Shown piece by piece: positions 1 to 8,480 of a stretch of DNA of 64,000 nucleotides. The first letter of the stretch is position 1. Every line of letters starts with the position of its first letter. Made by a program: the position numbers and the translations under genes. The DNA is from Massilia sp. BJB1822 (GTDB lineage Bacteria > Pseudomonadota > Gammaproteobacteria > Burkholderiales > Burkholderiaceae_D): positions 186,001-250,000 of the forward strand of contig NZ_JABWEB010000005.1 of the NCBI RefSeq assembly GCF_013369485.1, given 5' to 3'. A model generated the notes under the pieces. It did not search any database, was not told where the DNA came from, and saw nothing but the letters and a program-made list of their open reading frames with translations.

Positions 1-2
1 CG

Positions 3-818
3 CTGCAGCTGCACAAGACCCCACTGTCCATCGCGCCGATCTTCAACGGCCAGCGCGAAGGCGTGCCGCGCAGCTGGATCTTCACCTCGGCCACGCTGGC
101 CGTGAAAAACGATTTCAAGCACTTCTCCCAGCAGATGGGCCTGGAAAACGAAGTGGCGCGCAGCTGGCCCAGCCCCTTCAATTATGAAGAGCAGGGCATC
201 CTCTACGTGCCGAAAGACTTGCCCGATCCCAATTCCTTCGGCTATACCGATGCCGTGCTTGACTGTGCCCTGCCGATTATTGAGGCGGCCGGCGGCCGCA
301 CCTTCCTGCTCTGCACCACCTTGCGCGCCGTGAAGCGCGCCGCCGAGCGCCTGCGCGACGAATTCGACAAGCGCGGCTGGGACTTCCCCCTCTTCGTGCA
401 GGGCGACCGCGGCCGCACCGAGCTGCTCGACCAGTTCCGCAAGGCCGGCAATGGCGTGCTGATCGGCAGCCAAAGCTTCTGGGAAGGCGTCGACGTGCGC
501 GGCGAAGCCCTGTCCCTGGTCATCATCGACAAGCTGCCCTTCGCCCCGCCCGACGACCCGGTGCTGGCTGCCCGCATCGAAGTGATGGAAAAGCAGGGCC
601 TGAACGGCTTCATGCACCACACCCTGCCCGAAGCCATCATCAACCTCAAGCAGGGTGCCGGCCGCCTGATCCGCGACGAAAGCGACCGCGGCGTGCTGAT
701 GCTATGCGACCCCCGCGTCATCAGCAAACCGTATGGCCGCCGCATCTGGCAAAGCCTGCCCCCCTTCAAGCGCACCCGCGAAGCCGCCGACGTCATCGCC
801 TTCTTCCGCCCCGTTTGA
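3..818 (+). CDS. DinG/YoaA-type ATP-dependent DNA helicase, C-terminal part (5' end outside window)
   Basis: The gene is open from the left edge of the window and ends with TGA at 816-818, so only the second RecA-like domain is seen. Visible superfamily 2 motifs are SWIFTSATL near the edge (motif III), FWEGVDVRGE (motif V) and QGAGRLIRDESDRG (motif VI, arginine finger), followed by a typical DinG/YoaA C-terminus with LCDPRV and PFKRTREAADVIAFF. Such XPD-like helicases unwind 5'-tailed DNA, R-loops or damaged forks and usually carry an Fe-S cluster in the N-terminal half, which cannot be checked here. Choosing between DinG and YoaA is not possible from this part. A REP-like palindrome follows it closely. 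Confidence 0.85.
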   Translation: MQLHKTPLSIAPIFNGQREGVPRSWIFTSATLAVKNDFKHFSQQMGLENEVARSWPSPFNYEEQGILYVPKDLPDPNSFGYTDAVLDCALPIIEAAGGRTFLLCTTLRAVKRAAERLRDEFDKRGWDFPLFVQGDRGRTELLDQFRKAGNGVLIGSQSFWEGVDVRGEALSLVIIDKLPFAPPDDPVLAARIEVMEKQGLNGFMHHTLPEAIINLKQGAGRLIRDESDRGVLMLCDPRVISKPYGRRIWQSLPPFKRTREAADVIAFFRPV

Positions 819-825
819 TCTCCCT

Positions 826-874
826 CAACAAATGTCTAACCCTGGTGCCTGACACCAGGGTGGGACATTGTTTG
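826..874. repeat. REP-like imperfect palindrome
   Basis: A palindrome of about 45 bases lies just after the helicase stop. The inner arms CCCTGGTG (840-847) and CACCAGGG (853-860) enclose CCTGA, and outer arms AATGTC and GACATT flank it. Its layout (TGTC, spacer, GGNG-TCAG-NC core, spacer, GACA) matches the two repeats at 8305-8425, but with a T-A pair where those have G-C. It could also help terminate helicase transcription, although no T-run follows. I see no gene elsewhere between 819 and 1037. Confidence 0.6.
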
Positions 875-1037
875 ATGCGGATCAAAGGGGAGGGCGTGCC
901 AGCGGATGGCGCGTTCCCGCCACCATTTGGCGTGTTGCGGCGCGGGCTTCCTCTGGCGGAGGTTTGCGCTGGCGCAAAGAGCTGGCGATGGGGCTTGTTA
1001 GAGTGGCTACGTAGAACGCCCTTTTCAGGGGGATGCG

Positions 1038-1643
1038 ATGACTATCCGCTACGGTTGTTTCTTCAGTTACGCGCACGGGCAGCATGCTTATATGAGCAAG
1101 TTCAAGAACGACCTGGCCGATGCGCTGCGCTGCTATCTGGAACCCCATCTCGATACCGAAAAGGAATTGTTCGTCGATAGCGAGCAGCTGGGCGGCGGCG
1201 ACGATCTGGACCGCAAGATCGCGCTGGCCCTGTGCGAGAGCGTGTGCATGATCGTGATCTATACGCCCAAATACGAAGCCCATCCCTATACCCGGCGCGA
1301 GTTTGCCGCCATGCAGCTGATCGAGGACGAGCGTCGCCACTGGTATCCGCTGCCCAGCCATCTGATCATCCCCGTCATCATGACGCGCCACCCGCTCAGC
1401 CTGCCGCCCCAGATCAGCGAGCCGGGCATGTATGTGGATTTCTCGCGCTATACCCTGGCCACCGCCGACCTGAAAACCAATCCCGACTATCTACCCGATA
1501 TCGAGCGGATCGTGCAGCGCGTGGTGGCCCATTACCACTATCTGAAGTACTGCATTCCACCGGAGCACGATTGCAGCCGCTTCGTGCTTCCCGCCATGCC
1601 ACCGGAATGGCGCGCCGTTCCGCCTCCCCACTTTCCCCGCTAG
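1038..1643 (+). CDS. Stand-alone TIR-domain protein
   Basis: This 201-residue protein is essentially one TIR domain with a short tail. Box 1 is GCFFSYA (residues 6-12), the BB-loop region is FVDSEQLGGGDDL (45-57), and IVIYTPKY (72-79) is the strand before PYTRREF (83-89). E88 there aligns with the catalytic glutamate of NAD-cleaving TIR domains (alignment by eye). The PYTRREFAAM segment resembles the PYCGREW segment of FxsC-like TIR proteins. There is no signal peptide or membrane segment, so it should be cytoplasmic. The start at 1038 follows an AGGGGG ribosome site. The next gene begins 9 bases after the stop, so the two are almost certainly co-translated. NADase or signalling activity is inference. 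Confidence 0.8.
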   Translation: MTIRYGCFFSYAHGQHAYMSKFKNDLADALRCYLEPHLDTEKELFVDSEQLGGGDDLDRKIALALCESVCMIVIYTPKYEAHPYTRREFAAMQLIEDERRHWYPLPSHLIIPVIMTRHPLSLPPQISEPGMYVDFSRYTLATADLKTNPDYLPDIERIVQRVVAHYHYLKYCIPPEHDCSRFVLPAMPPEWRAVPPPHFPR

Positions 1644-1652
1644 AGGTCCGCC

Positions 1653-3128
1653 ATGGAACGTTTCCGATTTTCCCTGCCGCCGTTGTCCACGTCCGGCGAG
1701 GTGAGCAGTTTTTATTCGCATCAGGATGGCTGCGGCCGCAGCGCAGCGCTGGCGCATCTGGCGGCGCTGCTGGCTGGCGGCCAGCGCGCCGCCACTCCCA
1801 TCCTGATGGTGGACTGGAATCTGGAAGCGCCGCGCCTGCACCAGTATTTCCCTTTGCAGGATGACGGTCCCGGCGTGCTGGAATTGTTCGAAGCTTGCCG
1901 CGCCGCCTTGGCGGGCCGGCAGAACGCGGGCCGCGACAGCGCCGCCGTGGCGCGCGAGGTGCTGGATGCGGTAGGCTGGGAGCAGTATGTCTGCCGCGTC
2001 GACGAGAGCCGCCCCCTGTACCTGATGCGCGCCGGCCGCCAGGATGCCAGCTATGAGCGCCGTCTGGCGGATCTGCGCTGGGAGCTGCTGTTCGACGCCT
2101 GTCCGGCCCTGTTCCGCTGTTTCGCCGCCAGCTTGAACCGCCATTTCCGCCATGTGCTGGTCGATTCCTGCAGCGGCCGCGCCGATATGGCCGGGATTTG
2201 CACCACCTTGCTGCCGACCCGCCTGGTGCTGGCCTTCCCGCCCGGCCGTCAGCATCTCGACGGCCTGACGGCGCTGCTGCAGCGCGCCACCACCTACCGC
2301 CGCAGCCATGAGGACGAGCAGCGTCCGCTGCTGGCTTACCCCTTGCCGATCCGCGGCGGCAGGGATGACGCGGCCCAGCGCTTGCTGTGGCGGCGCGGCG
2401 ATCCGGCACGCGCCGTGCCGGGCTACCAGCCGCTGTTCGAGCAGGCGCTGGGCGAAGCCTATGGCATGGCCGATCTGTCGCTGGAAAGCTATTTTGATGA
2501 GGTGCAATTGCCGCCCTTGCGCGAGGCAAGTGGCGGGGAGCCGGCGCTGAGCGCGGCCGGCGGCGACCAGTTTTCGCTGCTGCGGGCGCTGGGCGTCTTC
2601 CGCGAGTGGCTCGGGGGCGGCCATGCGCCATGGCAGTCGCGCGCCGAAATTCCGCTGCAGGAGGCGATTGCCGCCGCGCGCCTGAGCATGCAGGATGGCG
2701 GGGCCGCCCTTAGCCTGCCGCTGGCGCACAGCCTGGAGCGTCTGGCTGGCGTGTATTGCCAGGAAAATCGCTTGTGGCAAGCTATGCAATGTTTGCAGGA
2801 AAGCCGCACGCTGCTGCTGCGTCTATTGGGCGCGGAGCATGCGGATACCCGGCGCTGCACGCGCAGTCTGGCCGCCCTGTTCCAGCGGCAGGGCCGGCCG
2901 GATGAGGCGCGCCGCTTGCAGGACGCGGCGGCGGCATGGTCCGCGATCCGCGAGGAAGGCGAGGAAGGCGTGGACAGCGCGGGCGAGGAGGGCGAACGCC
3001 GCCATTGCATGCTGAAAGTGCAGCAGGAGCGGCGCGCCTACCATCTTGGCCCCGCTGTGCCGTGGGCCGGCGCCTTGCCGGATGCGGGCCTGCAGGAAGC
3101 CGCGGCCATGCACGCCAAAGTGGGCTGA
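1653..3128 (+). CDS. Degenerate ParA/MinD-like P-loop protein with C-terminal TPR, partner of the TIR protein
   Basis: This 491-residue protein starts with a SIMIBI-type P-loop domain. SHQDGCGRSAALAHLA (22-37) occupies the place of the KGGVGKS deviant Walker A, ILMVDWNLEAPRLHQYF (50-66) matches the DWDLEAPGLH signature of ParA-like ATPases found beside TIR and FxsT-type proteins, and HVLVDSCSG (about 167-175) is the Walker B/switch II strand. Both P-loop lysines are replaced (Q24, R29), so ATP hydrolysis may be lost. Residues about 350-430 form kinesin-light-chain-like TPRs with GAEHADTRR and QGRPDEARRL. AGAGG at the TIR stop serves as ribosome site. A switch/sensor controlling the TIR partner is my inference. 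Confidence 0.7.
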   Translation: MERFRFSLPPLSTSGEVSSFYSHQDGCGRSAALAHLAALLAGGQRAATPILMVDWNLEAPRLHQYFPLQDDGPGVLELFEACRAALAGRQNAGRDSAAVAREVLDAVGWEQYVCRVDESRPLYLMRAGRQDASYERRLADLRWELLFDACPALFRCFAASLNRHFRHVLVDSCSGRADMAGICTTLLPTRLVLAFPPGRQHLDGLTALLQRATTYRRSHEDEQRPLLAYPLPIRGGRDDAAQRLLWRRGDPARAVPGYQPLFEQALGEAYGMADLSLESYFDEVQLPPLREASGGEPALSAAGGDQFSLLRALGVFREWLGGGHAPWQSRAEIPLQEAIAAARLSMQDGGAALSLPLAHSLERLAGVYCQENRLWQAMQCLQESRTLLLRLLGAEHADTRRCTRSLAALFQRQGRPDEARRLQDAAAAWSAIREEGEEGVDSAGEEGERRHCMLKVQQERRAYHLGPAVPWAGALPDAGLQEAAAMHAKVG

Positions 3129-3249
3129 TTTTCGTCTATCCATATGCGCCCGGCGCCAGTAGTCCCAGCCAGCGCCGGGCGCAAATTTTATCGGTGGCGG
3201 CGCTTGCCAATTGCGCAAGCGGAGCGTTGCTTCGGGTAAAATCTGTCGT

Positions 3250-3987
3250 ATGAGAATCCTTATCAGTAACGACGACGGCTACCTCGCCCCCGGCATCAAT
3301 GCCCTGGTCGAGGCGCTGGCCCCGATTGCCGACATCGTGGTGGTGGCGCCGGAAAGCAACCGCTCCGGCGCGTCCAACTCGCTGTCGCTGGACCGTCCGC
3401 TGTCGGTGCAGCAAGCCGCCAATGGTTTCTACTTTGTGAACGGCACGCCGACCGACTGCGTCCACATCGCGCTGACCGGGATGGGCCTGCCGCGTCCCGA
3501 CCTGGTGGTGTCCGGCATCAATAATGGTCCGAATATGGGCGACGACACCCTGTATTCCGGCACCGTGGCCGCCGCCACCGAAGGCTATCTGTTCGGCATT
3601 CCCGCCATCGCCTTCTCGCAGGGTTCCTGGGGCTGGGCGCATATCGAGGATGCCGCCCGCGTGGCGCGCGATATCGTCGAACGCTATGCCGCCACCCTGG
3701 CCGCGCCTTATCTGCTGAATGTGAACATCCCCAATCTGCCGTATGAGCAGATGGGACCGGCCACCGCCTGCCGCCTGGGGCGTCGCCACCAGGCCGAGCC
3801 GGTGATCAAGGCGCTCGATCCGCGCGGCCGCGATATTTACTGGATCGGCCCGCCGGGCGCCTGCCGGGATGCGGGCGAGGGCACCGATTTCCACGCCGTG
3901 CAGCAAGGACGCATCGCCTTGACGCCCTTGCAGATCGACCTGACCCACAAGACCCAGCTCGATGCGCTGGCAAAGGCTCTGGCATGA
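3250..3987 (+). CDS. surE: 5'/3'-nucleotidase SurE
   Basis: SurE hydrolyses nucleoside 5'- and 3'-monophosphates and short polyphosphates and is a stationary-phase survival factor. The 245-residue protein opens with [10 protein letters not shown] (metal ligands D8, D9), followed by [10 protein letters not shown] (S39 ligand) and [12 protein letters not shown] (asparagine ligand at 91/92), the full metal site of the family. I chose ATG at 3250 because the family begins exactly there; an upstream TTG at 3211 would add 13 unrelated residues. The stop overlaps the start of pcm (ATGA), the usual surE-pcm-nlpD-rpoS arrangement of gamma- and betaproteobacteria. Confidence 0.97.
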   Translation: MRILISNDDGYLAPGINALVEALAPIADIVVVAPESNRSGASNSLSLDRPLSVQQAANGFYFVNGTPTDCVHIALTGMGLPRPDLVVSGINNGPNMGDDTLYSGTVAAATEGYLFGIPAIAFSQGSWGWAHIEDAARVARDIVERYAATLAAPYLLNVNIPNLPYEQMGPATACRLGRRHQAEPVIKALDPRGRDIYWIGPPGACRDAGEGTDFHAVQQGRIALTPLQIDLTHKTQLDALAKALA

Positions 3988-4859
3988 ACGACAAGACCCG
4001 CACCTTCCCGCTGCCGCTGTCCTCCGTGGTGGATAAGTCCCAGAAGAAGCAGCCGGTCTTGTCCAGTATTGCCACGCCGCAGACGGCGACCCAGAACGCC
4101 GCGCGCAGCGCCGCCCAGAATGCCGCCGCCCCGGCCCTGCGGGTGCCGCCGGCCGCGCCGGCCCGGCCGCAAGGCTATGCCGCCGACCGCGCGCCAGCGC
4201 CGGCCGCCGCGCCGCGCCAGAATCCCCTGGTGTCGGAAGCGGTGCGGCGCGCCATGGTGGCGCGCGTGGCCAAGCAGGGCGTCAAGGACCAGGCGGTGCT
4301 GGCCGCCATGGAAAGCGTGCCGCGCCATTTGTTCATGGATGAAGCATTAGCCTCGCAGGCGTATATCGATGCCTCCCTGCCCATCGGCCACCACCAGACC
4401 ATCTCCCAGCCCTATATCGTGGCGCGCATGATCGAGGTGATGCGCAACGGCGGCCCGCTGCAGCGCGTGCTGGAAATCGGCACCGGCTGCGGCTACCAGG
4501 CGGCCGTTTTAGCGTGCCTGGCGCAAGACGTGTATTCCATTGAGCGCATTAAACCGTTACATGAGCTGGCGAAGGCGAATCTGCGGCCGATGCGCGTACC
4601 AAATCTGCGCCTGCACTACGGAGATGGTATGCTTGGCCTGCCGCAAGCCGCGCCGTTTGACGGCATCATCCTCGCCGCCGCTGGTCTGGAAGTCCCTCAG
4701 GCCCTGCTGGACCAGCTCAGCATCGGCGGCCGTCTGGTCGCCCCCGTTGGCGGCCGCACCCAGCATCTGGAGCTCGTAACCCGGATCGGCAAAGCCGAAT
4801 GGCTGCGCCAGACGCTTGAGGATTGCCATTTTGTGCCCCTGCGGCCCGGTATCGTATAG
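3984..4859 (+). CDS. pcm: Protein-L-isoaspartate O-methyltransferase with N-terminal extension
   Basis: Pcm transfers a methyl group from S-adenosylmethionine to isoaspartyl residues and so starts repair of aged proteins. The catalytic part covers residues about 82-291: the substrate-loop signature [15 protein letters not shown] at 135-149 and SAM motif [11 protein letters not shown] at 162-171. The family is normally 205-230 residues, whereas this protein has about 80 extra N-terminal residues rich in Ala, Pro and Gln with no detectable domain. A shorter start inside the extension is possible, but the overlap with surE supports 3984. It is the second gene of surE-pcm-nlpD-rpoS. Confidence 0.95.
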   Translation: MNDKTRTFPLPLSSVVDKSQKKQPVLSSIATPQTATQNAARSAAQNAAAPALRVPPAAPARPQGYAADRAPAPAAAPRQNPLVSEAVRRAMVARVAKQGVKDQAVLAAMESVPRHLFMDEALASQAYIDASLPIGHHQTISQPYIVARMIEVMRNGGPLQRVLEIGTGCGYQAAVLACLAQDVYSIERIKPLHELAKANLRPMRVPNLRLHYGDGMLGLPQAAPFDGIILAAAGLEVPQALLDQLSIGGRLVAPVGGRTQHLELVTRIGKAEWLRQTLEDCHFVPLRPGIV

Positions 4860-4867
4860 AGATTTAA

Positions 4868-5806
4868 ATGAGTATGACGAAAAATAGTTCCCTGTTGTTG
4901 CTGACCCTCTCGCTCGGCTTGCTGAGCGCCTGTACCTCGACCGTCCAGGCGCCGGTGGAAGAGCGCCTGCCGCCGCTGGCCGTGTCCAAGCCGCCCGCGC
5001 CGGAAGAAAGCCCGAAAGACCGCGAAGAGCGCGGCCTGTATACCGTGAAAAAAGGCGATACCCTGCTGCGCATCGCCCTGGAGCACGGCCAGAATTACCG
5101 CGACCTGGTGGCCTGGAACAATCTGGCCAATCCGAACGACATCAAGGTGGACCAGGTGCTGCGCGTGGCGCCGCCCGAAAACGGCGTGCAGACGTCGTCC
5201 GTGGCCATGCCGCCCGAGACCCGCACCCCGCCCGCGCCGCCGCCGCCGAAGAAGAATACGCCCAAGGGCGACAAGAAGCCGTATAGCGAATCCAGCCTGG
5301 CCGACCTGCAAAGGCCGGAAGGCGCGGAGCGCGAAGGCCGCCCGGATAAACCCGAACGCGCCGAGAAGCCGGCCGAAAAACCGGTGCAGCTGGCCTCGAC
5401 CCAGCCTTCGGCCGTGGCGCCCCTGAGCGCCGAGGACAAGGAATTGAGCTGGATGTGGCCTTCCGAAGGCCGCGTCGTCGCCCATTTCGACGAAGGCAAG
5501 AACAAGGGCATCGATATCGCGGGCCGCGCCGGCCAGCATGTGTTGGCTGCAGGCGCCGGTAAAGTGATGTATGCAGGCAGCGGCATCCGAGGTTATGGTA
5601 ATCTCGTTATTGTGAAACACAGTAATAGCCTGCTATCGGCTTACGCGCATAACCGCACCATCCTGGTCAAGGAGGGGCAGAGCGTGAACAAGGGGCAGAC
5701 CATTGCTGAAATGGGGGATTCCGATACCGACACCGTCAAGCTGCACTTCGAGATAAGGCAGCAGGGCAAGCCGGTCGATCCGTCAAAGTTCCTGCCTAAC
5801 CGCTAG
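4868..5806 (+). CDS. nlpD: Lipoprotein NlpD, LysM and degenerate M23 domains
   Basis: NlpD activates a periplasmic amidase (AmiC in E. coli) during cell separation. The protein has a lipoprotein signal ending LLSAC (C22), a LysM peptidoglycan-binding domain at 58-101 beginning [10 protein letters not shown], a Pro/Glu/Lys-rich linker, and a LytM (M23) domain at about 205-308. In the LytM domain the first zinc ligand is missing (KGIDIAG where active peptidases have HxGxD), although LHFEIR keeps its histidine. It is therefore expected to be a non-catalytic activator, as is known for NlpD. A second in-frame ATG lies at 4874. In relatives the main rpoS promoter lies inside nlpD; I could not locate it here. 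Confidence 0.95.
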   Translation: MSMTKNSSLLLLTLSLGLLSACTSTVQAPVEERLPPLAVSKPPAPEESPKDREERGLYTVKKGDTLLRIALEHGQNYRDLVAWNNLANPNDIKVDQVLRVAPPENGVQTSSVAMPPETRTPPAPPPPKKNTPKGDKKPYSESSLADLQRPEGAEREGRPDKPERAEKPAEKPVQLASTQPSAVAPLSAEDKELSWMWPSEGRVVAHFDEGKNKGIDIAGRAGQHVLAAGAGKVMYAGSGIRGYGNLVIVKHSNSLLSAYAHNRTILVKEGQSVNKGQTIAEMGDSDTDTVKLHFEIRQQGKPVDPSKFLPNR

Positions 5807-5814
5807 ATACGCCC

Positions 5815-6825
5815 ATGACCCACTCGCCGCACGACCCGATGGATGAGGACTCGGCACCTGAAGAATTCAGGGACGAGCAAAGCGACGATCTCCCGATCGA
5901 CGCCATCGAGGCCGAGGGCGAGCCGCCGGCCGAAGCCGGGGCCGTGCTGGAAACGGTCGACGAATTAAAGAAGGTGCTGGCGGCCGAGCTGTCCACCGAC
6001 ACCACCCAGCACTATCTGAACCAGATCGGCACCCGGCCGCTGCTCACCGCCCCGCAGGAAGTGCATTACGCCACGCTGGCCAAGCAGGGCGACTTCGCCG
6101 CGCGCCAGACCATGATCGAGCACAATCTGCGGCTGGTGGTGTCGATCGCCAAGCATTACATCAACCGCGGCGTGGTCCTGCTTGACATGATCGAAGAGGG
6201 CAATATCGGCTTGATGCGCGCCATCGACAAGTTCGAGCCGGAGCGCGGCTTCCGCTTTTCGACCTATGCGACCTGGTGGATACGCCAAAGCATCGAGCGC
6301 GCCATCATGAACCAGGCGCGCACCGTGCGCCTGCCGGTGCATATGGTGCGCGAGCTGAATCAGATCCTGCGCGGCAAATACCATCTGGAAGCCCAGCACC
6401 ACAACGGCAAGGACGCCAGCGCCGAGGACATCGCCGACCTGGTGGGCCGGCCGGTGGAGGAGGTGCAGGACATCCTCGCCCTGTCCGAGCACGCCACCTC
6501 GCTCGACGCGCCGCTCGACAACGACCCCCAGTCCTCGCTGATGGACATGCTGCCCGGCGATGCCGAGGACAGCCCCGACGCCCGCGCCGAGCACCACGAA
6601 ATGACGGTGCTGGTGCGCGACTGGCTGACCAAGTTGCCGGACAAGCAGCGCATCGTCATCATGCGCCGCTTCGGCCTGGATAACGACGATCCCGCCACCC
6701 TGGAAACCCTGGCCGAGGAAATGGGCGTCACGCGCGAGCGCGTGCGCCAGATCCAGCAGGAAGCCCTGGTCAAGCTCAAGCGCGCCATGGCCGCGCGCGG
6801 CGTGGTGCGCGATTCCCTGCTGTAA
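5815..6825 (+). CDS. rpoS: RNA polymerase sigma factor RpoS
   Basis: RpoS (sigma-38) directs transcription in stationary phase and general stress. Residues about 63-97 are region 1.2, and region 2 includes [15 protein letters not shown] (105-119), [20 protein letters not shown] (129-148) and [12 protein letters not shown]. Region 4 near the C-terminus carries the helix-turn-helix [15 protein letters not shown]. The 336-residue length, the acidic N-terminus and the position 8 bases after nlpD all support RpoS rather than RpoD or RpoH. Its start, ATG 5815, lacks a strong Shine-Dalgarno sequence, compatible with coupling to nlpD or with translational control by Hfq and small RNAs as known in relatives. 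Confidence 0.97.
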   Translation: MTHSPHDPMDEDSAPEEFRDEQSDDLPIDAIEAEGEPPAEAGAVLETVDELKKVLAAELSTDTTQHYLNQIGTRPLLTAPQEVHYATLAKQGDFAARQTMIEHNLRLVVSIAKHYINRGVVLLDMIEEGNIGLMRAIDKFEPERGFRFSTYATWWIRQSIERAIMNQARTVRLPVHMVRELNQILRGKYHLEAQHHNGKDASAEDIADLVGRPVEEVQDILALSEHATSLDAPLDNDPQSSLMDMLPGDAEDSPDARAEHHEMTVLVRDWLTKLPDKQRIVIMRRFGLDNDDPATLETLAEEMGVTRERVRQIQQEALVKLKRAMAARGVVRDSLL

Positions 6826-6948
6826 ATCGCCCGCGTCCGACCCTGGGCGGGCGGCTCTCTGCTATCATATTGCCCTTCCTGAAAGTCCTTGGCGTCTGTC
6901 CCGGCCCGGCCGGCGGCCTGCCTTATCTCCCAGTCAAATTTGAACGCT

Positions 6949-8292
6949 ATGCAAGAGAACATCATCATCGACATCAAATCGCTCGACATGGACGCCCGCG
7001 GCGTCGGCCACATCGACAACGAAGACGGCACGCCGGGCAAGGTGGTGTTCGTGGAAGGCGCGCTGCCGGGCGAGCGCGTCAGCTATGAAGTCTTCCGCAA
7101 GAAGAAAAACTGGGAGGCGGCGCGCATGACCGTGCTGCATAAAGAGTCGGCCATGCGCGTCAAGCCCAAGTGCGAGCACTTCGACTATTGCGGCGGCTGC
7201 TCGATGCAGCATCTGGAGCCGACGGCCCAGGTGGCGATCAAGCAGCGCGTGCTGGAAGATAACCTCTGGCACCTGAGCAAGGTCAAGCCGGAAACCATGA
7301 TGCGCCCGATGTATGGCCCGACCTGGGGTTACCGTTACCGCGCCCGCCTGTCCTCGCGCTTCGTGGCCAAGAAAGGCACGGTGCTGGTCGGCTTCCACGA
7401 AAAGAAATCGGTTTTCGTGGCGGACATCCAGAGCTGCCAGATCCTGCCCAAGCACGTCTCCGACATGATGATGCCGCTGCGTGGCCTGATCCACTCCCTG
7501 TCGATCTTCGACAAGGTACCGCAGATCGAGCTGGCCATCGGCGAAGACCTGACCGTGCTGGTGATGCGCAATATGGAACCGCTGACGGCCGACGATGAAG
7601 CCAAGGTCAAAGCCTTCGCCGACCAATACCAGATCCAATGGTGGTTGCAGCCGAAAGGCCCGGACACGGCATACCCGTTCTACCCGCTGGACAAAGAGCT
7701 GCACTACCTGCTGCCCGAATTCGGCGTGAAGATGCCGTTCAAGCCGGTCGACTTCACCCAGGTCAACCACCACATCAACCGCGTGCTGGTGGCCAAGGCC
7801 CTGCGCCTGCTGGAAGTGCAGCCGGAAGACCGCGTCGCCGACCTGTTCTGCGGTCTGGGCAACTTCACCCTGCCGCTGGCGACCCAGGCGCGCGAAGTGG
7901 TGGGCATCGAAGGCAGCACCGCGCTGACCGAGCGCGCCCTGTCCAACGCCAAGGCCAATGGCCTGGACGCCAAGACCACCTTCTACACGCGCAATCTGTT
8001 CGAAGTCACGAAGGACGACCTGATCGCCCTCGGTAAATTCGACCGCATGCTGATTGACCCGCCGCGCGACGGCGCCATGGCCCTGAGCCTGGCCCTGGCC
8101 GAGCTGAAGGACAGCAATCCCGAGCTGCTGCCCAAGCGCATCGTCTACGTCTCGTGCAGCCCCTCGACCCTGGCGCGCGACGCCGGCGTGCTGGCGCACC
8201 GCGCCGGCTATGTGCTGAACAAGGCCGGTGTAGTGAACATGTTCCCCCACACCTCCCACGTCGAATCGATGGCCGTCTTCGACCTCGCCTGA
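6949..8292 (+). CDS. rlmD: 23S rRNA (uracil(1939)-C(5))-methyltransferase RlmD
   Basis: RlmD (RumA) methylates U1939 of 23S rRNA using S-adenosylmethionine. The N-terminal TRAM domain (about 1-62) binds RNA. Cysteines C75, C81, C84 and C163 fit the 4Fe-4S ligand pattern of the family, the SAM motif is VADLFCGLGNFTL, and C403 in VSCSPSTLARD is the catalytic nucleophile. I place the start at ATG 6949 (MQENIIID), where homologues begin; an in-frame GTG-type start at 6889 would add 20 residues unlike the family. The gene follows rpoS after about 120 bases. An inverted repeat pair and a bidirectional terminator follow it. Confidence 0.95.
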   Translation: MQENIIIDIKSLDMDARGVGHIDNEDGTPGKVVFVEGALPGERVSYEVFRKKKNWEAARMTVLHKESAMRVKPKCEHFDYCGGCSMQHLEPTAQVAIKQRVLEDNLWHLSKVKPETMMRPMYGPTWGYRYRARLSSRFVAKKGTVLVGFHEKKSVFVADIQSCQILPKHVSDMMMPLRGLIHSLSIFDKVPQIELAIGEDLTVLVMRNMEPLTADDEAKVKAFADQYQIQWWLQPKGPDTAYPFYPLDKELHYLLPEFGVKMPFKPVDFTQVNHHINRVLVAKALRLLEVQPEDRVADLFCGLGNFTLPLATQAREVVGIEGSTALTERALSNAKANGLDAKTTFYTRNLFEVTKDDLIALGKFDRMLIDPPRDGAMALSLALAELKDSNPELLPKRIVYVSCSPSTLARDAGVLAHRAGYVLNKAGVVNMFPHTSHVESMAVFDLA

Positions 8293-8304
8293 TACCGCCC
8301 AGCC

Positions 8305-8340
8305 CGTGTCCACCTTGGGGTCAGACCCCGATCGGACACG
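8305..8340. repeat. REP-like element, left copy of a REPIN-like pair
   Basis: The element begins CGTGTCCACC and ends ATCGGACACG, with the hairpin core GGGGTCAGACCCC at 8317-8329. Compared with the reverse complement of the element at 8391-8425 it differs at only a few positions. Two such units in opposite orientation separated by about 50 bases is the layout of a REPIN mobilised by a RAYT (TnpA-REP) enzyme. No RAYT gene lies in this window. Confidence 0.75.
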
Positions 8341-8390
8341 AGCTCAACCGCACTAGCGCATCCAACTGAGGGGTGGCTATTGCTGAGGCC

Positions 8391-8425
8391 GTGTCCGATT
8401 AGGGTCTGACCCCAAGGTGGACAGG
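8391..8425. repeat. REP-like element, right (inverted) copy of a REPIN-like pair
   Basis: This unit begins GTGTCCGATTA, carries the core GGGTCTGACCCC at 8402-8413 and ends AAGGTGGACAGG. It is the inverted counterpart of 8305-8340. The intervening 8341-8390 shows no gene or obvious signal. Together the two arms could form a long cruciform or RNA hairpin just before the shared terminator. Confidence 0.75.
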
Positions 8426-8436
8426 GGCTCAGCAAT

Positions 8437-8464
8437 AAAAAAGCCGGCGCGAGGCCGGCTTTTT
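8437..8464. terminator. Bidirectional rho-independent terminator between rlmD and the BI-1 family gene
   Basis: Arms AAAAAGCCGGC and GCCGGCTTTTT enclose GCGAG. Runs of A on the left and T on the right let it work on both strands, ending rlmD from the left and the convergent Bax-inhibitor-1 family gene from the right. Confidence 0.9.
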
Positions 8465-8480
8465 CTATGGGGAGGGGTGC

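Noticed and set aside
704..1180. Open frame across the helicase-TIR gap
   Set aside because: It is Arg/Pro-rich, overlaps both real genes out of frame and runs through the REP-like palindrome.
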